Source: Pluralibacter sp. UBA7423 (GTDB lineage Bacteria > Pseudomonadota > Gammaproteobacteria > Enterobacterales > Enterobacteriaceae). Taken from it: a stretch of DNA of 44,541 nt. The DNA is taken from assembly GCA_002470465.1 (NCBI GenBank), contig DKMD01000029.1, forward strand, positions 1-44,541. The letters run 5' to 3'. The position numbers and the translations under genes are program-made. Numbering within the stretch: position 1 is the first letter of the stretch; each line of letters begins with the position of its first letter. The notes beneath the pieces are model-generated. The model worked only from the letters and a program-made list of their open reading frames with translations, was not told the DNA's origin and made no database searches. Of the stretch, positions 17,216 to 31,240 are shown piece after piece.

Positions 17216-19156
17216 ATGCGATTAACGACGAAATTTTCAGCTTTTGTGACGTTGCTGACGGGCCTGACTATCCTCGTCACCCTCATTGGTTGCTCGCTGA
17301 GCTTCTACAACGGTTTTCATGAGAAAGTGGACTACCGTGCCAGTGCGGTAGCAACGGTTATTGATTCTCGCCTCGTCAACACTTCTTTTAATCAACTCGA
17401 CAGCCAGTTAGATGAAATTCTGGTGCCGGTTGATATCGTGCGTATTGACTTTATCGTGAACGATAAAGTGATTTTCAGCCATTCCCGTAATGACAGCTAT
17501 CGCCCGGTCGGGAGCAGCTATCAGTACCGAGTACTGAACGTGGATTCCGTAAAGCATCCGGGGATGACGATTCACCTCGTCTATCAGGATCCGATGGTGA
17601 ACTATTTCCACTCCCTGGTGACCACCGCGCCGTTGACTATCGCCATTGCCTTTATGATCCTCATTATATTCTTTTCCGTCCGCTGGCTGCGTAATCAGCT
17701 GGCGGGCCAGGAGCTGCTCGAGCTGCGCTCCACGAGGATCCTGAACGGCGAGCGCGGCCATCAGGTTCGCGGTTCTGTGCATGAGTGGCCAGCCAGAACC
17801 AGTAGCGCACTTGATACGCTCTTGTCCGAAATTCAGTTTGCCAGCGAACAGCGCAGCCGTCTGGATACGCTGATCCGGTCTTATGCCGCCCAGGACACCA
17901 AAACCGGGCTTAGCAACCGCATGTTTTTCGATAACCAGCTTGCAACGCTGCTGGACGATCAGGAAAAAGTGGGCTCGCACGGTATCGTGATGCTGATTCG
18001 CCTGCCGGAATTCGATCTGGTGCGGGATCAGTGGGGACGCGCCGCGGCAGAAGAGCATTTCTTCATGATAATCAATATGCTGTCGACATTTATGCTGCGC
18101 TATCCTGGCGCGCTGCTTGCGCGTTATCACCGCAGCGATTTTGCCGTGCTGTTGCCACACCGGACCCTGAAAGAAGCCGACAGCATCGCCGGGCTGCTGC
18201 TGAAAGCTCTGGACGCTTTGCCCTCGACCAAAATCCTCGATCAGGAAGATATGATGCATATCGGCATCTGCACCTGGCGAAGCGGTCAGTCGACGGAGCA
18301 GGTGATGGAACACGCCGATGCGGCGGTGCGTAATGCGGTCCTTCAGGGTAGCAACAGCTGGGCGGTGTATGACGATTCGCTGCCGGAGAAAGGACGCGGC
18401 AACGTGCGTTGGCGGACGCTGATCGAACAGATGCTCAGCCGCGGTGGCCCGCGTTTCTACCAAAAGCCGGCCGTTCATTACGATGGGCGCGTGCATCACC
18501 GCGAACTCATGTGCCGCATCTATGACGGCAAAGAAGAGGTGATTGCCGCTGAATATATGCCGATGGTGCTGGAATTCGGCCTGGCGGAAGAGTATGACCG
18601 GCTACAAATTACCCGTTTATTGCCTTTCCTGTCATTCTGGCCTGAGGAAAATCTGGCTTTGCAGGTGACGGTTGAGTCGCTCATTCGCCCCCGATTCCAG
18701 CGCTGGCTGCGCGATACGTTGATGCAGTGCGAAAAATCGCAGCGAAAACGGATTATTTTTGAACTTGCAGAGGCGGATGTCTGTCAACATATCAGCCGTT
18801 TACAGCCCGTAATGCGTTTAATCAACGCGTTGGGGGTCAGAGTTGTGGTGATTCAGGCAGGGCTGACGCTGGTCAGTACCAGCTGGATCAAAGAACTGTC
18901 GGTGGAGCTCGTCAAGCTGCATCCGGGTCTGGTCCGTAACATTGAGAAACGCAGCGAAAACCAGCTGCTGGTGCAAAGTCTCGTCGAAGCCTGCAAAGGT
19001 ACCCCGACGCAGGTCTTCGCAACCGGGCTGCGCAGCCGCAGCGAGTGGCAAGTATTGAGAGAGTGTGGCGTGTTGGGTGGACAGGGTGATTTTTTTGCTT
19101 CATCACAACCACTTGACACTAGCGTAAAAAAATATTCGCAAAGATACTCTGTTTGA
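17216..19156 (+). CDS. csrD: RNase E specificity factor CsrD
   Basis: Promotes RNase E decay of the small RNAs CsrB and CsrC and thereby frees CsrA. 646 residues, the E. coli length. Two membrane helices (about residues 8-30 and 135-157) flank a periplasmic loop, followed by a HAMP-like linker, a GGDEF-like domain whose active loop is HRSDF, and an EAL-like domain beginning RELM. Both motifs are degenerate, as known for CsrD, so it neither makes nor breaks c-di-GMP. The ATG at 17216 matches the family N-terminus; a longer frame adds 26 unsupported residues. Confidence 0.96.
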   Translation: MRLTTKFSAFVTLLTGLTILVTLIGCSLSFYNGFHEKVDYRASAVATVIDSRLVNTSFNQLDSQLDEILVPVDIVRIDFIVNDKVIFSHSRNDSYRPVGSSYQYRVLNVDSVKHPGMTIHLVYQDPMVNYFHSLVTTAPLTIAIAFMILIIFFSVRWLRNQLAGQELLELRSTRILNGERGHQVRGSVHEWPARTSSALDTLLSEIQFASEQRSRLDTLIRSYAAQDTKTGLSNRMFFDNQLATLLDDQEKVGSHGIVMLIRLPEFDLVRDQWGRAAAEEHFFMIINMLSTFMLRYPGALLARYHRSDFAVLLPHRTLKEADSIAGLLLKALDALPSTKILDQEDMMHIGICTWRSGQSTEQVMEHADAAVRNAVLQGSNSWAVYDDSLPEKGRGNVRWRTLIEQMLSRGGPRFYQKPAVHYDGRVHHRELMCRIYDGKEEVIAAEYMPMVLEFGLAEEYDRLQITRLLPFLSFWPEENLALQVTVESLIRPRFQRWLRDTLMQCEKSQRKRIIFELAEADVCQHISRLQPVMRLINALGVRVVVIQAGLTLVSTSWIKELSVELVKLHPGLVRNIEKRSENQLLVQSLVEACKGTPTQVFATGLRSRSEWQVLRECGVLGGQGDFFASSQPLDTSVKKYSQRYSV

Positions 19157-19204
19157 TCTGCCGTTTGCCGTGTTTTCACGTAGAATAACGCGCGCTGTTT
19201 CTTC

Positions 19205-19226
19205 GCGGGCAAAGTTTGGTGCCCGC
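19205..19226. other. Hairpin between csrD and mreB
   Basis: GCGGGCA and TGCCCGC form a perfect 7-bp stem with an 8-base loop, 49 bases after csrD. No T-run follows, so it is not a typical terminator. The remaining 293-base gap is the expected mreB promoter region; in E. coli several mreB promoters lie here, but I could not place them firmly. Confidence 0.5.
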
Positions 19227-19401
19227 CGACAGGCGAGACAGAACAAGCCAGTGATCGTCCTTTGACAGGTTGCAATGCAGGCGAGGAGTGCTGCGGTCCT
19301 GACGGTGTCAGGTCGAAATTGTAACAAAGGAAACGAACTGCACTAATTTTCACCGTTGCAGATGATTTTTGCGCCTTGTCGCTGCTGCGTGTGGTTGGTA
19401 A

Positions 19402-20493
<1,092 letters not shown>

Positions 20494-20507
20494 TCAGCCA
20501 GAAGTCT

Positions 20508-20528
20508 GGGGTGGCAGCTTGCCACCCC
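20508..20528 (+). terminator. Hairpin after mreB, likely partial terminator
   Basis: GGGGTGGCA and TGCCACCCC form a perfect 9-bp stem with a 3-base loop, followed by TTGATTT. It lies in the 68-base mreB-mreC gap. In E. coli most mreB transcripts end before mreC, and this stem with a weak T-tail fits partial termination. Confidence 0.75.
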
Positions 20529-20561
20529 TTGATTTCACTGACGCGAGAATACGCATAGCCT

Positions 20562-22063
<1,502 letters not shown>

Positions 22064-22071
22064 AGGTTTCT

Positions 22072-22665
22072 ATGACAATGCTTTATCTTGCTTCCGGCTC
22101 CCCGCGTCGTCAGGAGTTGTTAACTCAGTTAGGTGTCAGCTTTGACCGGCTGGTGCCGGGCATTGAGGAGCAGCGTCAGCCGCATGAAGGCGCGCAGCAG
22201 TACGTGGCGCGCCTGGCGCGGGAAAAAGCTCAGGCAGGCGTTTTACTTGCTGCACAGGACTTACCGGTGCTCGGTGCCGATACCATCGTGGTGCTGAACG
22301 GTGAAGTGCTGGAGAAACCTCGCGATGCGGAACATGCGGCAGCGATGCTGCGACAGCTCTCAGGGCAAACGCATCAGGTGATGACCGCGGTCGCATTGGC
22401 CGATCGCCATCAGACGATCGACTGTCTGGTGACCACCGAAGTGACGTTCAGAATGTTATCAGACGACGATATCCAGGGGTATGTCGCCAGCGGCGAGCCC
22501 ATGGATAAAGCAGGTGCATACGGTATTCAGGGGCTGGGTGGCTGTTTTGTCAGGAAGATTCATGGCAGCTATCACGCCGTAGTCGGCTTACCGCTGGTGG
22601 AAACGTATGAGTTGCTGAGCAATTTTAACTCACTGCGTGAGAAAAGGGATAAACATGACGGCTGA
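22072..22665 (+). CDS. yhdE: Nucleotide pyrophosphatase YhdE (Maf family)
   Basis: Hydrolyses dTTP, UTP and related nucleotides to monophosphates, a house-cleaning role. 197 residues. The family start [14 protein letters not shown], the central [19 protein letters not shown], and [29 protein letters not shown] are all present. It follows mreD by 8 bases and overlaps rng by 11 bases, so mreCD, yhdE and rng are probably one transcript. Confidence 0.97.
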   Translation: MTMLYLASGSPRRQELLTQLGVSFDRLVPGIEEQRQPHEGAQQYVARLAREKAQAGVLLAAQDLPVLGADTIVVLNGEVLEKPRDAEHAAAMLRQLSGQTHQVMTAVALADRHQTIDCLVTTEVTFRMLSDDDIQGYVASGEPMDKAGAYGIQGLGGCFVRKIHGSYHAVVGLPLVETYELLSNFNSLREKRDKHDG

Positions 22666-24124
22666 ATTATTAGTGAACGTAACGCCTTCCGAAACCCGGG
22701 TGGCGTACATTGATGGCGGCATTCTTCAGGAAATTCATATAGAGCGTGAAGCGCGACGCGGAATCGTAGGCAATATCTACAAAGGTCGTGTCAGTCGTGT
22801 ACTCCCCGGGATGCAGGCGGCATTTGTAGATATTGGCCTGGATAAAGCCGCGTTTCTTCATGCTTCAGACATCATGCCCCACACCGAATGCGTGGCCGGC
22901 GAAGAGCAGAAGCAGTTCACCGTCCGTGACATCTCTGAGCTGGTGCGTCAGGGCCAGGATCTGATGGTGCAGGTGGTGAAAGACCCGCTTGGCACCAAAG
23001 GCGCGCGCCTGACCACAGACATCACCCTGCCTTCACGCTATCTCGTGTTTATGCCCGGCGCTTCCCATGTGGGTGTTTCTCAGCGTATCGAAAGCGAAGC
23101 CGAACGCGAGCGCCTGAAAAACGTGGTGACCGAATACTGCGATGAGCAGGGCGGCTTTATCATCCGTACCGCCGCTGAGGGCGTTTGTGAAGAAGATTTA
23201 GCGTCAGATGCGGCCTACCTGAAGCGCGTCTGGACCAAAGTCATGGAGCGTAAGAAACGCCCACAGACTCGCTATCAGATGTACGGCGAACTCGCGCTGG
23301 CACAGCGCGTACTGCGTGACTTTGCCGATGCGCATCTCGATAAAATTCGCGTCGACTCCCGTCTCACCTTCGAAGCGCTGATGGAGTTTACCGCCGAGTA
23401 TATGCCAGAGATGACCAGCAAGCTCGAGCACTACAGCGGCCGCCAGCCCATTTTCGATCTTTTTGACGTCGAAAATGAAATCCAGCGCGCCCTGGAGCGT
23501 AAGGTCGAGCTGAAATCCGGCGGCTATCTGGTTATCGATCAGACCGAAGCGATGACCACCGTTGATATCAACACCGGCGCTTTTGTTGGCCACCGCAACC
23601 TCGACGACACCATTTTCAACACCAACATCGAAGCGACTCAGGCGATTGCGCGCCAGCTGCGCCTGCGTAATCTCGGCGGCATTATTATTATCGATTTCAT
23701 CGACATGAGTAATGAAGACCATCGCCGTCGCGTGCTGCACTCCCTGGAGCAGGCATTGAGCAAAGATCGGGTGAAAACCAGCATCAACGGCTTCTCGCAG
23801 CTGGGCCTGGTGGAAATGACCCGCAAGCGCACGCGAGAAAGCGTCGAGCACGTACTCTGCCACGAATGCCCTACCTGCCACGGCCGCGGCACGGTGAAAA
23901 CGGTCGAAACGGTGTGCTATGAAATCATGCGAGAAATTGTACGCGTGCATCACGCATATGACTCCGACCGTTTCCTGGTCTATGCTTCAGCCGCCGTCGC
24001 CGAAACCCTGAAAGGGGAAGAGTCCCACGCGCTGGCCGAGGTCGAAATCTTTGTCGGCAAACAGGTCAAAGTCCAGATTGAACCGCTCTACAATCAGGAG
24101 CAATTCGACGTGGTAATGATGTAG
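22655..24124 (+). CDS. rng: Ribonuclease G
   Basis: Endoribonuclease that matures the 16S rRNA 5' end and acts in mRNA decay. 489 residues, the E. coli length, starting [19 protein letters not shown]. The S1 RNA-binding domain (about residues 35-128) is followed by the RNase E/G catalytic core with [10 protein letters not shown] and IIIDFIDM (metal aspartates), and the [11 protein letters not shown] zinc-link cysteines. Unlike RNase E it has no long C-terminal scaffold. The frame could extend 6 codons upstream, but the family start is the ATG at 22655. Confidence 0.98.
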   Translation: MTAELLVNVTPSETRVAYIDGGILQEIHIEREARRGIVGNIYKGRVSRVLPGMQAAFVDIGLDKAAFLHASDIMPHTECVAGEEQKQFTVRDISELVRQGQDLMVQVVKDPLGTKGARLTTDITLPSRYLVFMPGASHVGVSQRIESEAERERLKNVVTEYCDEQGGFIIRTAAEGVCEEDLASDAAYLKRVWTKVMERKKRPQTRYQMYGELALAQRVLRDFADAHLDKIRVDSRLTFEALMEFTAEYMPEMTSKLEHYSGRQPIFDLFDVENEIQRALERKVELKSGGYLVIDQTEAMTTVDINTGAFVGHRNLDDTIFNTNIEATQAIARQLRLRNLGGIIIIDFIDMSNEDHRRRVLHSLEQALSKDRVKTSINGFSQLGLVEMTRKRTRESVEHVLCHECPTCHGRGTVKTVETVCYEIMREIVRVHHAYDSDRFLVYASAAVAETLKGEESHALAEVEIFVGKQVKVQIEPLYNQEQFDVVMM

Positions 24125-24152
24125 TTTTGCTGGCTGCAACAAGGAGAGATGC

Positions 24153-27100
24153 GTGAGGCGTTTGCCTGGAATCCTGCTGATCACGGTGGCAACAGTTGTT
24201 GTTATCCTCGCGCTACTGGTCAGTGGCCTGCGTCTCGTTTTGCCGCATCTGGACAAATGGCGCCCGCAGCTGCTGGAAAAAATCGCCGAGTCGACGGGGC
24301 ATCCTGTTGACGCGTCACAGATCAAAGCCAGCTGGGAAAACTTCGGCCCGACGCTTGAGGTTCGCGACATTAACGCCGGGCTGAATCATGATGGGCATCT
24401 CTCCGTGAAACGAGTGACGCTCGCCCTCGACGTCTGGCAAAGTCTTCTCCATTTCCGCTGGCAGTTTCGCGAGCTGACCTTCTGGCAGCTGCAAATTCGC
24501 ACTAACGTTCCTCTGCAGCAGAACGACAACAGCGATCCGCTGAAAACCGATCGTATTGGCGATCTGTTCCTGCGTCAGTTCGATCAGTTCACGCTTCGCG
24601 ACAGTCATCTCAGCTTCCTGACGCTCTCCGGCCAGCGCGCCGAACTCGCTGTTCCGCAGTTGACCTGGCTGAACGGTAAAAATCGTCATCGTGCGGAAGG
24701 GGAACTTAGCCTCTCCAGCCTCACCGGGCAGCACGGCGTCATGAAAGTGCGCATGGATCTGCGCGACGAGAACGGTTTACTCAATGAAGGCCGGCTCTGG
24801 GTGCAGGCAGATGACATCGACGTTAAGCCGTGGCTTGGACGCTGGATGGAAGACAATATCGCGCTGACGTCTGCCCGTTTCAGCCTTGAAGGCTGGATAG
24901 ATCTCGACAAAGGCGACGTCGCCAGCGGTGACGTCTGGCTGAAAAAAGGCGGTGCCAGCTGGAAAGGCGACACGCAACCTCACGATCTGTCTGTAGATAA
25001 TCTGACGGCGCATATCTCGCGTGCCAATGAGGGCTGGGCGTTCCATATTCCGGATACTCGCATTGCCATTGACGGTAAGCGCTGGCCGCAGGGCGCGCTG
25101 GCGTTGGCCTGGATCCCAGGTCAGGACGTTGGCGGTAAAGATAACGTGCGCAGCGATGAGCTACGGGTCCGTGCCAGCAACCTTGAACTCAGTGGGCTTT
25201 CCGGCCTGTTGCCGATCGCGGAGAAGCTCTCGCCGTCCCTCGGCGAAATCTGGGAAACGACCCAGCCTGCCGGTCAAATTGACGCGCTGGCGCTGGATAT
25301 CCCTTTGCAGGCTACCGAGAAAACCCGTTTTCAGGCGGCCTGGAGCAACCTTGCCTGGAAACAGTGGAAGTTATTACCCGGTGCTGAACATTTTTCTGGC
25401 CGGGCAGAAGGGAGCATTGAAAATGGCGCGCTGAACGTCAACATGGAAAACGCCAAAATGCCTTATGAGACGGTGTTCCGTGCGCCGCTTGAGATAGCGA
25501 AAGGCACGGCAAATCTCTCATGGGTGAAAAACGAAAAAGGATTCATGCTGGACGGCCGCGATATCGACGTACAGGCCACCGGCGTGCATGCCAACGGCGG
25601 CTTCCGCTGGCTGCAGCCTGAGGGCGACGTTCCCTGGCTTGGCATTCTGGCGGGTATCAGCACCGACGATGGCGGCCAGGCCTGGCGCTACTTCCCGGAA
25701 AATCTGATGGGCAAAGAGCTGGTTGACTATCTCAGTTCTGCTATCAAAGGCGGCCAGGCGGATAACGCTACGCTGGTGTACGGCGGTAACCCGCATCTTT
25801 TCCCGTATAAGCACAACGAAGGGCAGTTTCAGGTCTGGGTACCGCTGCACAACGCCACCTTTGCCTTCCAGCCGGACTGGCCTGCGCTCACCAACCTCAA
25901 TATCGATCTCAACTTCCTGAATGACGGGCTGTTTATGCAGGCCGATAAGGTCGCGCTGGGCGGAGTGACGGCGCACAACCTCAATGCTGCGATCCCGGAC
26001 TACTCGAAAGAGAAGCTGATTATTGATTCACAGATTGCCGGGCCGGGCAAGGCAGTCGGGCCGTACTTTGACGAATCGCCGTTGAAAGATTCGCTGGGAG
26101 CGACGCTTGAAGAGCTACAGCTCGATGGCGATGTGAATGCTCGCTTACATCTCGACATTCCGCTCAACGGCAAGCAGGTGCTGGCGAAGGGTGACGTACG
26201 CCTGAATAACAACAGCCTGTTTATCAAGCCGCTCGACAGCACCCTGAAGAATCTGAGCGGCGGCTTTAGCTTTGAGAATGGCGGCCTGAAAAGCGGGCCG
26301 CTGACCGCGAACTGGTTTAATCAGCCGCTGAACGTCAACTTCTCCACCACCGAAGGGCCAAAAGCCTATCAGGTAGCGGTGAACATGGACGCGAACTGGC
26401 AGCCAACCCGTACGGGAATGCTGCCGAAACAGCTCAACGATGCCATCAGCGGCAGCGTGCCGTGGCAGGGTAAAGTCGGCATTGAGCTGCCCTACAAAGG
26501 TGGGACTAGCTACAAGGTCGATATCACGGGTGACCTGAAGAATGTAAGCAGTCGCTTACCTGCACCGGCCGATAAAAAACCGGGCGAGCCGCTTCCGGTG
26601 AAGCTAACGGCGGCAGGCGACCTGAATCATTTCGATCTGACGGGCAACGTGGGTGCGAAAGATCACCTTAACAGCCGCTGGTTGCTGAACAAAAAGCTGA
26701 CGCTCGATCGAGCCATTTGGGCCTCTGACAGCCGCAGCGTGCCGCCTTTGCCGGATGCGTCGGGGGTGGAACTCAACTTACCGCCAATGGACGGTGCGCA
26801 ATGGCTGGCCCTGTTCCGCCAGGGTGCCGCTGACAGCGTGGGCGGAGCCGCAGCCTTCCCGGAACGCATAACGCTGCGCACGCCGGCGTTAACCATGGCA
26901 GGCCAGCGCTGGAACAATCTCAGTATTATTTCGCAGCCTACTCTGAACGGCACCAGCGTGGAAGCGCAGGGGCGTGAAATAAACGCGACGCTTGCGCTGC
27001 GCGATAATGCGCCGTGGCTGGCGAATATTCGCTATCTCTATTACAACCCGTCCTCAACGACAACCACCGGTGAAGCCGTTGGCAGCAACCTCTATACAAA

Positions 27101-27950
27101 AGATCGGGTCGATTTCCAGAACTGGCCGGACGTGCAGCTGCGCTGCGCCGAATGCTGGCTTTGGGGGCAAAAATACGGGCGTATCGACGGTGATTTTGCC
27201 GTGAAGGGCAACACGCTGTCGCTCTCCAACGGCCTGCTGGACACCGGCTTTGGCCGCCTGACGATGGACGGTGAGTGGGTAAATGCCCCGGGTCGCGAAC
27301 GCACGTCGCTGAAAGGCAAACTGCGCGGCAGCAAAGTAGACGCCGCGCTCGGCTATTTTGGTATTGCCACGCCGGTTCGCGACTCCTCGTTCGACATAGA
27401 TTACGATCTTCACTGGCGAGACGAACCATGGACGCCGGATGTGGCCTCGCTGAACGGCATTTTGAAAGCACGTCTGGGCAAGGGAGAATTTACCGACCTC
27501 AGCACCGGTCATGCGGGCCAGCTATTGCGCCTGCTGAGCGTGGATTCGCTGCTGCGTAAGCTGCGCTTTGACTTCAGCGACACCTTCAGCGAAGGCTTCT
27601 GGTTCGACTCTATTCGCAGCACCTCGTGGATCAAAGATGGTACGCTGCACACCGATGACACGCTGGTGGATGGCCTGGAAGCCGATATCGCGATGAAAGG
27701 TTCCGTTAACCTGGTGCGACGTGAGCTGGATATGGAAGCGGTAGTGGCACCGGAGATTTCTGCCACCGTCGGTGTTGCAACGGCATTTGCCGTTAACCCA
27801 ATCATTGGGGCCGCCGTGTTTGCGGCCAGCAAGGTGCTGGGGCCGCTGTGGAGCAAAGTGTCGATTCTGCGTTACCGCATCACCGGGCCAATCGATCAAC
27901 CTCAAATCAATGAAGTGCTGCGCCAGGCGCGCGGCGATAAAAAGCAATGA
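24153..27950 (+). CDS. yhdP: AsmA-family phospholipid transport protein YhdP
   Basis: A giant 1265-residue envelope protein (E. coli 1266). An N-terminal membrane anchor (PGILLITVATVVVILALLVSGLRLVLP, residues 5-31) is followed by a long periplasmic beta-rich groove. A C-terminal AsmA-like region contains SFDIDYDLHW and NEVLRQARG. With TamB and YdbH it moves phospholipids to the outer membrane, and YhdP appears to favour saturated lipids. The start is GTG at 24153 with AAGGAG 9-10 bases upstream, matching the E. coli N-terminus MRRLPG. It follows rng by 28 bases. Confidence 0.96.
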   Translation: MRRLPGILLITVATVVVILALLVSGLRLVLPHLDKWRPQLLEKIAESTGHPVDASQIKASWENFGPTLEVRDINAGLNHDGHLSVKRVTLALDVWQSLLHFRWQFRELTFWQLQIRTNVPLQQNDNSDPLKTDRIGDLFLRQFDQFTLRDSHLSFLTLSGQRAELAVPQLTWLNGKNRHRAEGELSLSSLTGQHGVMKVRMDLRDENGLLNEGRLWVQADDIDVKPWLGRWMEDNIALTSARFSLEGWIDLDKGDVASGDVWLKKGGASWKGDTQPHDLSVDNLTAHISRANEGWAFHIPDTRIAIDGKRWPQGALALAWIPGQDVGGKDNVRSDELRVRASNLELSGLSGLLPIAEKLSPSLGEIWETTQPAGQIDALALDIPLQATEKTRFQAAWSNLAWKQWKLLPGAEHFSGRAEGSIENGALNVNMENAKMPYETVFRAPLEIAKGTANLSWVKNEKGFMLDGRDIDVQATGVHANGGFRWLQPEGDVPWLGILAGISTDDGGQAWRYFPENLMGKELVDYLSSAIKGGQADNATLVYGGNPHLFPYKHNEGQFQVWVPLHNATFAFQPDWPALTNLNIDLNFLNDGLFMQADKVALGGVTAHNLNAAIPDYSKEKLIIDSQIAGPGKAVGPYFDESPLKDSLGATLEELQLDGDVNARLHLDIPLNGKQVLAKGDVRLNNNSLFIKPLDSTLKNLSGGFSFENGGLKSGPLTANWFNQPLNVNFSTTEGPKAYQVAVNMDANWQPTRTGMLPKQLNDAISGSVPWQGKVGIELPYKGGTSYKVDITGDLKNVSSRLPAPADKKPGEPLPVKLTAAGDLNHFDLTGNVGAKDHLNSRWLLNKKLTLDRAIWASDSRSVPPLPDASGVELNLPPMDGAQWLALFRQGAADSVGGAAAFPERITLRTPALTMAGQRWNNLSIISQPTLNGTSVEAQGREINATLALRDNAPWLANIRYLYYNPSSTTTTGEAVGSNLYTKDRVDFQNWPDVQLRCAECWLWGQKYGRIDGDFAVKGNTLSLSNGLLDTGFGRLTMDGEWVNAPGRERTSLKGKLRGSKVDAALGYFGIATPVRDSSFDIDYDLHWRDEPWTPDVASLNGILKARLGKGEFTDLSTGHAGQLLRLLSVDSLLRKLRFDFSDTFSEGFWFDSIRSTSWIKDGTLHTDDTLVDGLEADIAMKGSVNLVRRELDMEAVVAPEISATVGVATAFAVNPIIGAAVFAASKVLGPLWSKVSILRYRITGPIDQPQINEVLRQARGDKKQ

Positions 27951-27955
27951 TTTGA

Positions 27956-29482
<1,527 letters not shown>

Positions 29483-29489
29483 CATCCCG

Positions 29490-29560
29490 TGCCCGGCGGC
29501 GCTATGTTTGCCGGGCCAACAACTCCCTGCAGGCCCGCGCAAACGAAGTGCCGCCGGGCA
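29490..29560. repeat. Composite REP-like inverted repeats between tldD and the DeoR gene
   Basis: GCCCGGC (29491-29497) pairs with GCCGGGC (29510-29516) as a REP unit. The extended left arm TGCCCGGCGGC (29490-29500) also pairs perfectly, over 11 bp, with GCCGCCGGGCA (29550-29560), which is followed by TTTTT. A third stem, CGGGCC (29512-29517) with GGCCCG (29532-29537), is possible. The stems share bases, so they cannot all form together. Confidence 0.65.
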
Positions 29561-29579
29561 TTTTTGACGGAGACCGTAA

Positions 29580-30299
29580 ATGAAGGTCGCTCGCCATCAG
29601 CAGATCCTCACGCTTCTTTCGCAAACCCTCAGCCTCACTACGGACGAACTGTCTGATGCACTCCGCGTCAGCAAAGAAACGGTGCGTCGCGATCTCAGCG
29701 AGCTCCAGCAGCAGGGCAAAATTCAGCGCAGCCACGGGCGTGCCCGGGCCATTCATCGCCATGCGCAGGGCAACGAAGCCCCTTTCCATACGCGGCTGAA
29801 AAGCCATTATGCCCACAAGTCAGATATTGCCCGCCATGCGCTGGCCTGGATTGAGGGCGGGATGACGATCGCGCTGGATGCCAGTTCCACCTGCTGGTTT
29901 TTGGCCCGCCAGCTGCCCGACATGCCGCTGACGGTGTTCACCAACAGCCATCCGGTATGCATGGAGCTCGGCAAGCGCGAGTACGTTCGGCTTATCAGCT
30001 CCGGCGGTGAGCTGCAGCGTCAGTTCGGCTATTACATCAATCCGTCGCTGGTCTCTCAGCTCAAAACGCTGGAAATCGATCTGTTTATCTTTTCCTGCGA
30101 AGGCGTCGATCGCCATGGCGTGATGTGGGATCCGGGCGGACATAACGCGAGTTACAAGTCGCTGTTACTGAAGCGGGCGTCGCAGTCATTACTGTTGATG
30201 GATAAGAGCAAGTTTAACCGTTCGAGTGAAGTGCGCATCGGGCCGCTCAGTGACGTCACCCATTTGATATCCGATGCGCAACCCGAACAGATGCCTTAG
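29580..30299 (+). CDS. DeoR-family regulator, FucR-like
   Basis: A 239-residue DeoR/GlpR-type regulator. The N-terminal helix-turn-helix (LTTDELSDALRVSKETVRRDLSELQQQGKI, about residues 18-48) is followed by the sugar-phosphate sensor domain with ALDASSTCWFLARQLPD, FTNSHPVCMELGKRE, LISSGGELQRQFG, and the C-terminal LLLMDKSKFNRSSEVRIG. Long blocks resemble E. coli FucR, the L-fucose operon activator, as I recall it. No sugar genes are adjacent, so its target is unclear. Its stop codon overlaps the aaeR stop convergently (TTAG). E. coli K-12 lacks it at this site. Confidence 0.85.
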   Translation: MKVARHQQILTLLSQTLSLTTDELSDALRVSKETVRRDLSELQQQGKIQRSHGRARAIHRHAQGNEAPFHTRLKSHYAHKSDIARHALAWIEGGMTIALDASSTCWFLARQLPDMPLTVFTNSHPVCMELGKREYVRLISSGGELQRQFGYYINPSLVSQLKTLEIDLFIFSCEGVDRHGVMWDPGGHNASYKSLLLKRASQSLLLMDKSKFNRSSEVRIGPLSDVTHLISDAQPEQMP

Positions 30300-31222
30300 T
30301 TTTTCGCACGTCCGTTAATGCCCTGGAACTGCCTTGAAACATCAACGAAATAGTCGGTCAGATAGTTGATACACACCTGCACCTTAAGCGGCAGTTTGTC
30401 TTTTTCGGTATATACCGCATACACCGGGCGCGGATCGGACTGGTAGCGCGGCAGCAGGATCTCCAGCTCGCCCTGGTTGATCTCGTTGATCACCCACATC
30501 AGTGGCACAAAGGCGATCCCGGCTCCGGCTGTGAGCCAGCGGTTGAGCGTCATCGGATCGTTGGTGACGAATCGCCCTTGTGGAATGAGCTTTGTTGACA
30601 GCCCTTCCGGGGCGATCAGCTCAAATTCATTGTGGGGGCGGATGCTGTACTCCAGCCACGAATGGCTCGCCAGATCGGCGGGTTTTTCCGGTGTGCCTGC
30701 CTGCTGCAGGTAGCTTTTGGCGGCACAAAGCACCATCGGCATTGAACCCAGACGGCGTGAGAACAGCCCGGAATCCTGCAGTGCGCCAACGCGGATCACC
30801 AGATCCAGACCATCGGCAATGAGATCGGGTGCCGGGATACCCGTAACCAAATTAACCGACAAATCCGGGTACTCTTTAAGCATTCTGGAGGTGATCCCGG
30901 CGAGGACATTTTGTGCCATAGTTGAAGAACAGCCTACTCGCAGCGTACCGATGGGCGTGTTGTTAAAGGCATAAAGCTGCTCGTGAACGTCCTGGGCTTC
31001 AAACAGCATTCGCCGACAGCCCTGATAGTAAATTTTGCCAGCTTCCGTCAGGCCAATGCTGCGGGTGCTGCGGTTCAGCAGCTTAACCTGCAGTTCGTCT
31101 TCCAGCTTTGAGACGGTCTGGCTGATCGATGAGACGCTCATTTCGAGCTGTCTTGCCGCTGCCGTAAAGGAACCCAGCTCCACGACTTTGGCGAACACCG
31201 ACATGCGTTTTAATCGTTCCAT
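30296..31222 (-). CDS. aaeR: LysR-family regulator AaeR
   Basis: Activates aaeXAB in response to aromatic carboxylic acids such as p-hydroxybenzoate; also called QseA in pathogenic E. coli. 308 residues. The N-terminal winged helix (MERLKRMSVFAKVVELGSFTAAARQLEMSVSSISQTVSKLEDEL) precedes a periplasmic-binding-like effector domain. It is divergent from aaeX across a 131-base gap, as usual for LysR regulators and their targets. Confidence 0.95.
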   Translation of the reverse strand: MERLKRMSVFAKVVELGSFTAAARQLEMSVSSISQTVSKLEDELQVKLLNRSTRSIGLTEAGKIYYQGCRRMLFEAQDVHEQLYAFNNTPIGTLRVGCSSTMAQNVLAGITSRMLKEYPDLSVNLVTGIPAPDLIADGLDLVIRVGALQDSGLFSRRLGSMPMVLCAAKSYLQQAGTPEKPADLASHSWLEYSIRPHNEFELIAPEGLSTKLIPQGRFVTNDPMTLNRWLTAGAGIAFVPLMWVINEINQGELEILLPRYQSDPRPVYAVYTEKDKLPLKVQVCINYLTDYFVDVSRQFQGINGRAKN

Positions 31223-31240
31223 TGTTCACTCTGAGTTAAA

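Noticed and set aside
17408..18499. A 363-codon open frame on the minus strand
   Set aside because: Antisense to csrD, with a low-complexity composition and no recognisable domain.
17216..19156. csrD as an active diguanylate cyclase or phosphodiesterase
   Set aside because: The loop reads HRSDF instead of GGDEF and the second domain begins ELM instead of EAL, which are the known degenerate marks of CsrD.
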